Source: Anaerolineae bacterium (GTDB lineage: Bacteria > Chloroflexota > Anaerolineae > Aggregatilineales > Phototrophicaceae). Taken from it: a stretch of 5,624 nucleotides of DNA. The position numbers and the translations under genes are program-made. The stretch is taken from assembly GCA_020848855.1 (NCBI GenBank), contig JADLHH010000241.1, forward strand, positions 1-5,624, written 5' to 3'. The notes under the pieces were generated by a model. The model ran no database searches, had not been told where the DNA came from, and saw nothing but the letters and a program-made list of their open reading frames with translations. Each line of letters opens with the position of its first letter. Position 1 is the first letter of the stretch. Shown in pieces: positions 4,452 through 5,624 of the stretch.

Positions 4452-5624
4452 ATGGCTGACAGCCTCTTTGATAATCGTTACCGATATGACTACATTTACC
4501 CGCGCGGGCGCTCCGGCGAGACGCTGCGCGCGGTCGATACGCAGGACAACGACCGCCCCGTCGTGATCAAGCGCCCCGCGCCGCAGGACGCGCCGCCGAT
4601 TCGCGCCGGGCAGGAAGTGAGCATCCTCAACGAGCGCAAGGCGCTGACACGGCTGGCGGGTCACGCTGTGCTGACGACACTGGTCGGCAGCGGACAGTTC
4701 GCCGTCAGCGGCATGATGCACCAGTACATCGCCATGGAGCGCGCCGAAGGCACGACCGTCGCGCAGAGCGTGAGCGAGATGGCGCAGCGCGGCGAGCGGA
4801 TGCCCGAACTCGAAATGCTGGTGATCATCGAGAGCCTGCTCGACCTGCTCGCCAAGGCGCACGCGGCGGATATCGTCTACAACGACGTGGACGCCAAGCA
4901 CCTGTTCTGGGATCGCGACAGTTACCGCCTGAAGGTGATCGACTGGGGCAACGCCGTCTTCCTGGAAGGCGACGAAGTGACCGCGCAGGGCATCAGCCGC
5001 CAGACCGACGTATTTCAGGTGGGCGAGCTGCTGTATTTCATCCTCACGGGCGGCGGACGGCTCGACAACCCGCGCGACGCGGGCGAAGATTTTCGCATCA
5101 ACTTCGGGCACGATTCGGATCGCATCTCCGGGCGGCTGCAAACGATCATCAGCCGGGCGGCGCACCCCAACCCGCGCCTGCGCTACAGCTCGATCACCGA
5201 GCTGCGCAAGGAACTGAGCGAATACCGCCTGCCACTGGAGCGCGAACGAAACGCCGTGATTGGGCGCGTGGTCGACCGGCTGCGGCGCGACCTGAGCAAG
5301 GACGAACTGAACGGCTTGCTCAAGGCGCTCGAACCGGCGCTGGCGATGGACCCCGGCTACCCGCCGTCGAAACAGGCGTACAGCGAGATCATCAACCGCC
5401 AGAACGATCTGGAAGTCTCCGCCGACCTCGACGCGGCGCGCATCTACATGGAGAGCGGCAACTGGTCGCGCGCCATGACGATGTTCGACGAACTGCGCGC
5501 CCGCGCTCGCGGCGACACCGCCGCCCTGGTTGGGCTGATGCTCGACTGGGCGCGAATTCTCGCCGACAACACCGAAACCGAGACACCGCCGACCGCCTTC
5601 GACGCCATCGTGCTGATGTTCGAA
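4452..5624 (+). CDS. Divergent Hanks-type protein kinase-like protein with TPR-like tail, 3'-partial
   Basis: The frame is open from 4452 to the window end; 391 residues are visible and the C-terminus is missing. Residues ~10-260 follow the order of a eukaryotic-like Ser/Thr kinase: a degraded glycine loop (RGRSGETLRAVD, 18-29), VVIK with the ATP-anchoring Lys at 40, a probable helix-C Glu at 61, a hinge at AMERAEG (94-100), a catalytic loop, DWG at 164-166, and the TDVFQVGELLYFILTG helix at 185-200. The catalytic loop reads YNDVDAKHLFW: Asp145 is kept, but HRD is YND, the loop Lys is Asp147, and the metal-binding Asn is His150. It may be an active but atypical kinase or a pseudokinase. From about 265 on it is helical; NDLEVSADLDAARIYMESGNW followed by SRAMTMFDELRAR resembles a TPR unit. 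No transmembrane segment is visible in the part seen, so a soluble cytoplasmic protein is likely. Confidence 0.82.
   Translation, partial: MADSLFDNRYRYDYIYPRGRSGETLRAVDTQDNDRPVVIKRPAPQDAPPIRAGQEVSILNERKALTRLAGHAVLTTLVGSGQFAVSGMMHQYIAMERAEGTTVAQSVSEMAQRGERMPELEMLVIIESLLDLLAKAHAADIVYNDVDAKHLFWDRDSYRLKVIDWGNAVFLEGDEVTAQGISRQTDVFQVGELLYFILTGGGRLDNPRDAGEDFRINFGHDSDRISGRLQTIISRAAHPNPRLRYSSITELRKELSEYRLPLERERNAVIGRVVDRLRRDLSKDELNGLLKALEPALAMDPGYPPSKQAYSEIINRQNDLEVSADLDAARIYMESGNWSRAMTMFDELRARARGDTAALVGLMLDWARILADNTETETPPTAFDAIVLMFE

Noticed and set aside
4425..5165. Long 246-codon open frame on the minus strand
   Set aside because: It is antisense to the kinase-like gene, whose + frame carries recognisable kinase motifs in order; the minus translation is His/Arg/Ala/Val-rich, typical of a GC-driven shadow frame.

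Overview
The window is a piece of a GC-rich bacterial chromosome with short intergenic gaps and ordinary housekeeping and accessory genes. Several proteins (the RCK-containing SLC13-type permease, the GNAT next to an S51 peptidase, the kinase-like protein with an NxxDxG-type variation of the catalytic loop) and a GAATTC-centred GC hairpin repeat remind me of Chloroflexota (Anaerolineae-like) genomes. That placement is an inference from general resemblance, not a measured result.

Layout from left to right. Positions 1-877 hold two + strand genes that overlap by 8 bp: the 3' part of an S51 (dipeptidase E-like) peptidase and a GNAT acetyltransferase. They meet, 3 bp apart and convergently, an SLC13/DASS-type permease (881-2686, - strand) that has two TrkA-C/RCK-C domains inserted between its two membrane halves. 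Upstream of the permease on the same strand is dtd, D-aminoacyl-tRNA deacylase (2769-3221). A good promoter candidate between them suggests the permease can be transcribed on its own.

Positions 3222-3758 are a non-coding island. Its left part is a ~195 bp MITE-like element (about 3248-3443) with near-perfect terminal inverted repeats, three internal hairpins and a flanking 10-bp direct repeat. It sits only ~26 bp in front of the dtd start codon. Its right part has no confident gene but ends in a strong rho-independent-terminator-like hairpin (3710-3745) whose T-run faces the + strand, where no gene precedes it.

Positions 3759-4304 (- strand) encode a DinB-superfamily protein. A divergent promoter region (4305-4451) separates it from a + strand gene starting at 4452 that runs off the right edge. 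That gene encodes a Hanks-type kinase-like domain with altered catalytic motifs (YND instead of HRD, His for the metal-binding Asn, DWG instead of DFG) followed by a TPR-like helical tail. It is the most unusual protein here, together with the permease, whose substrate/sodium-site motifs are also non-canonical.

I see no CRISPR array, tRNA, rRNA, phage module or defence island. The genes do not form one pathway; the coherent pair is peptidase + GNAT, and the rest looks like unrelated neighbouring units.
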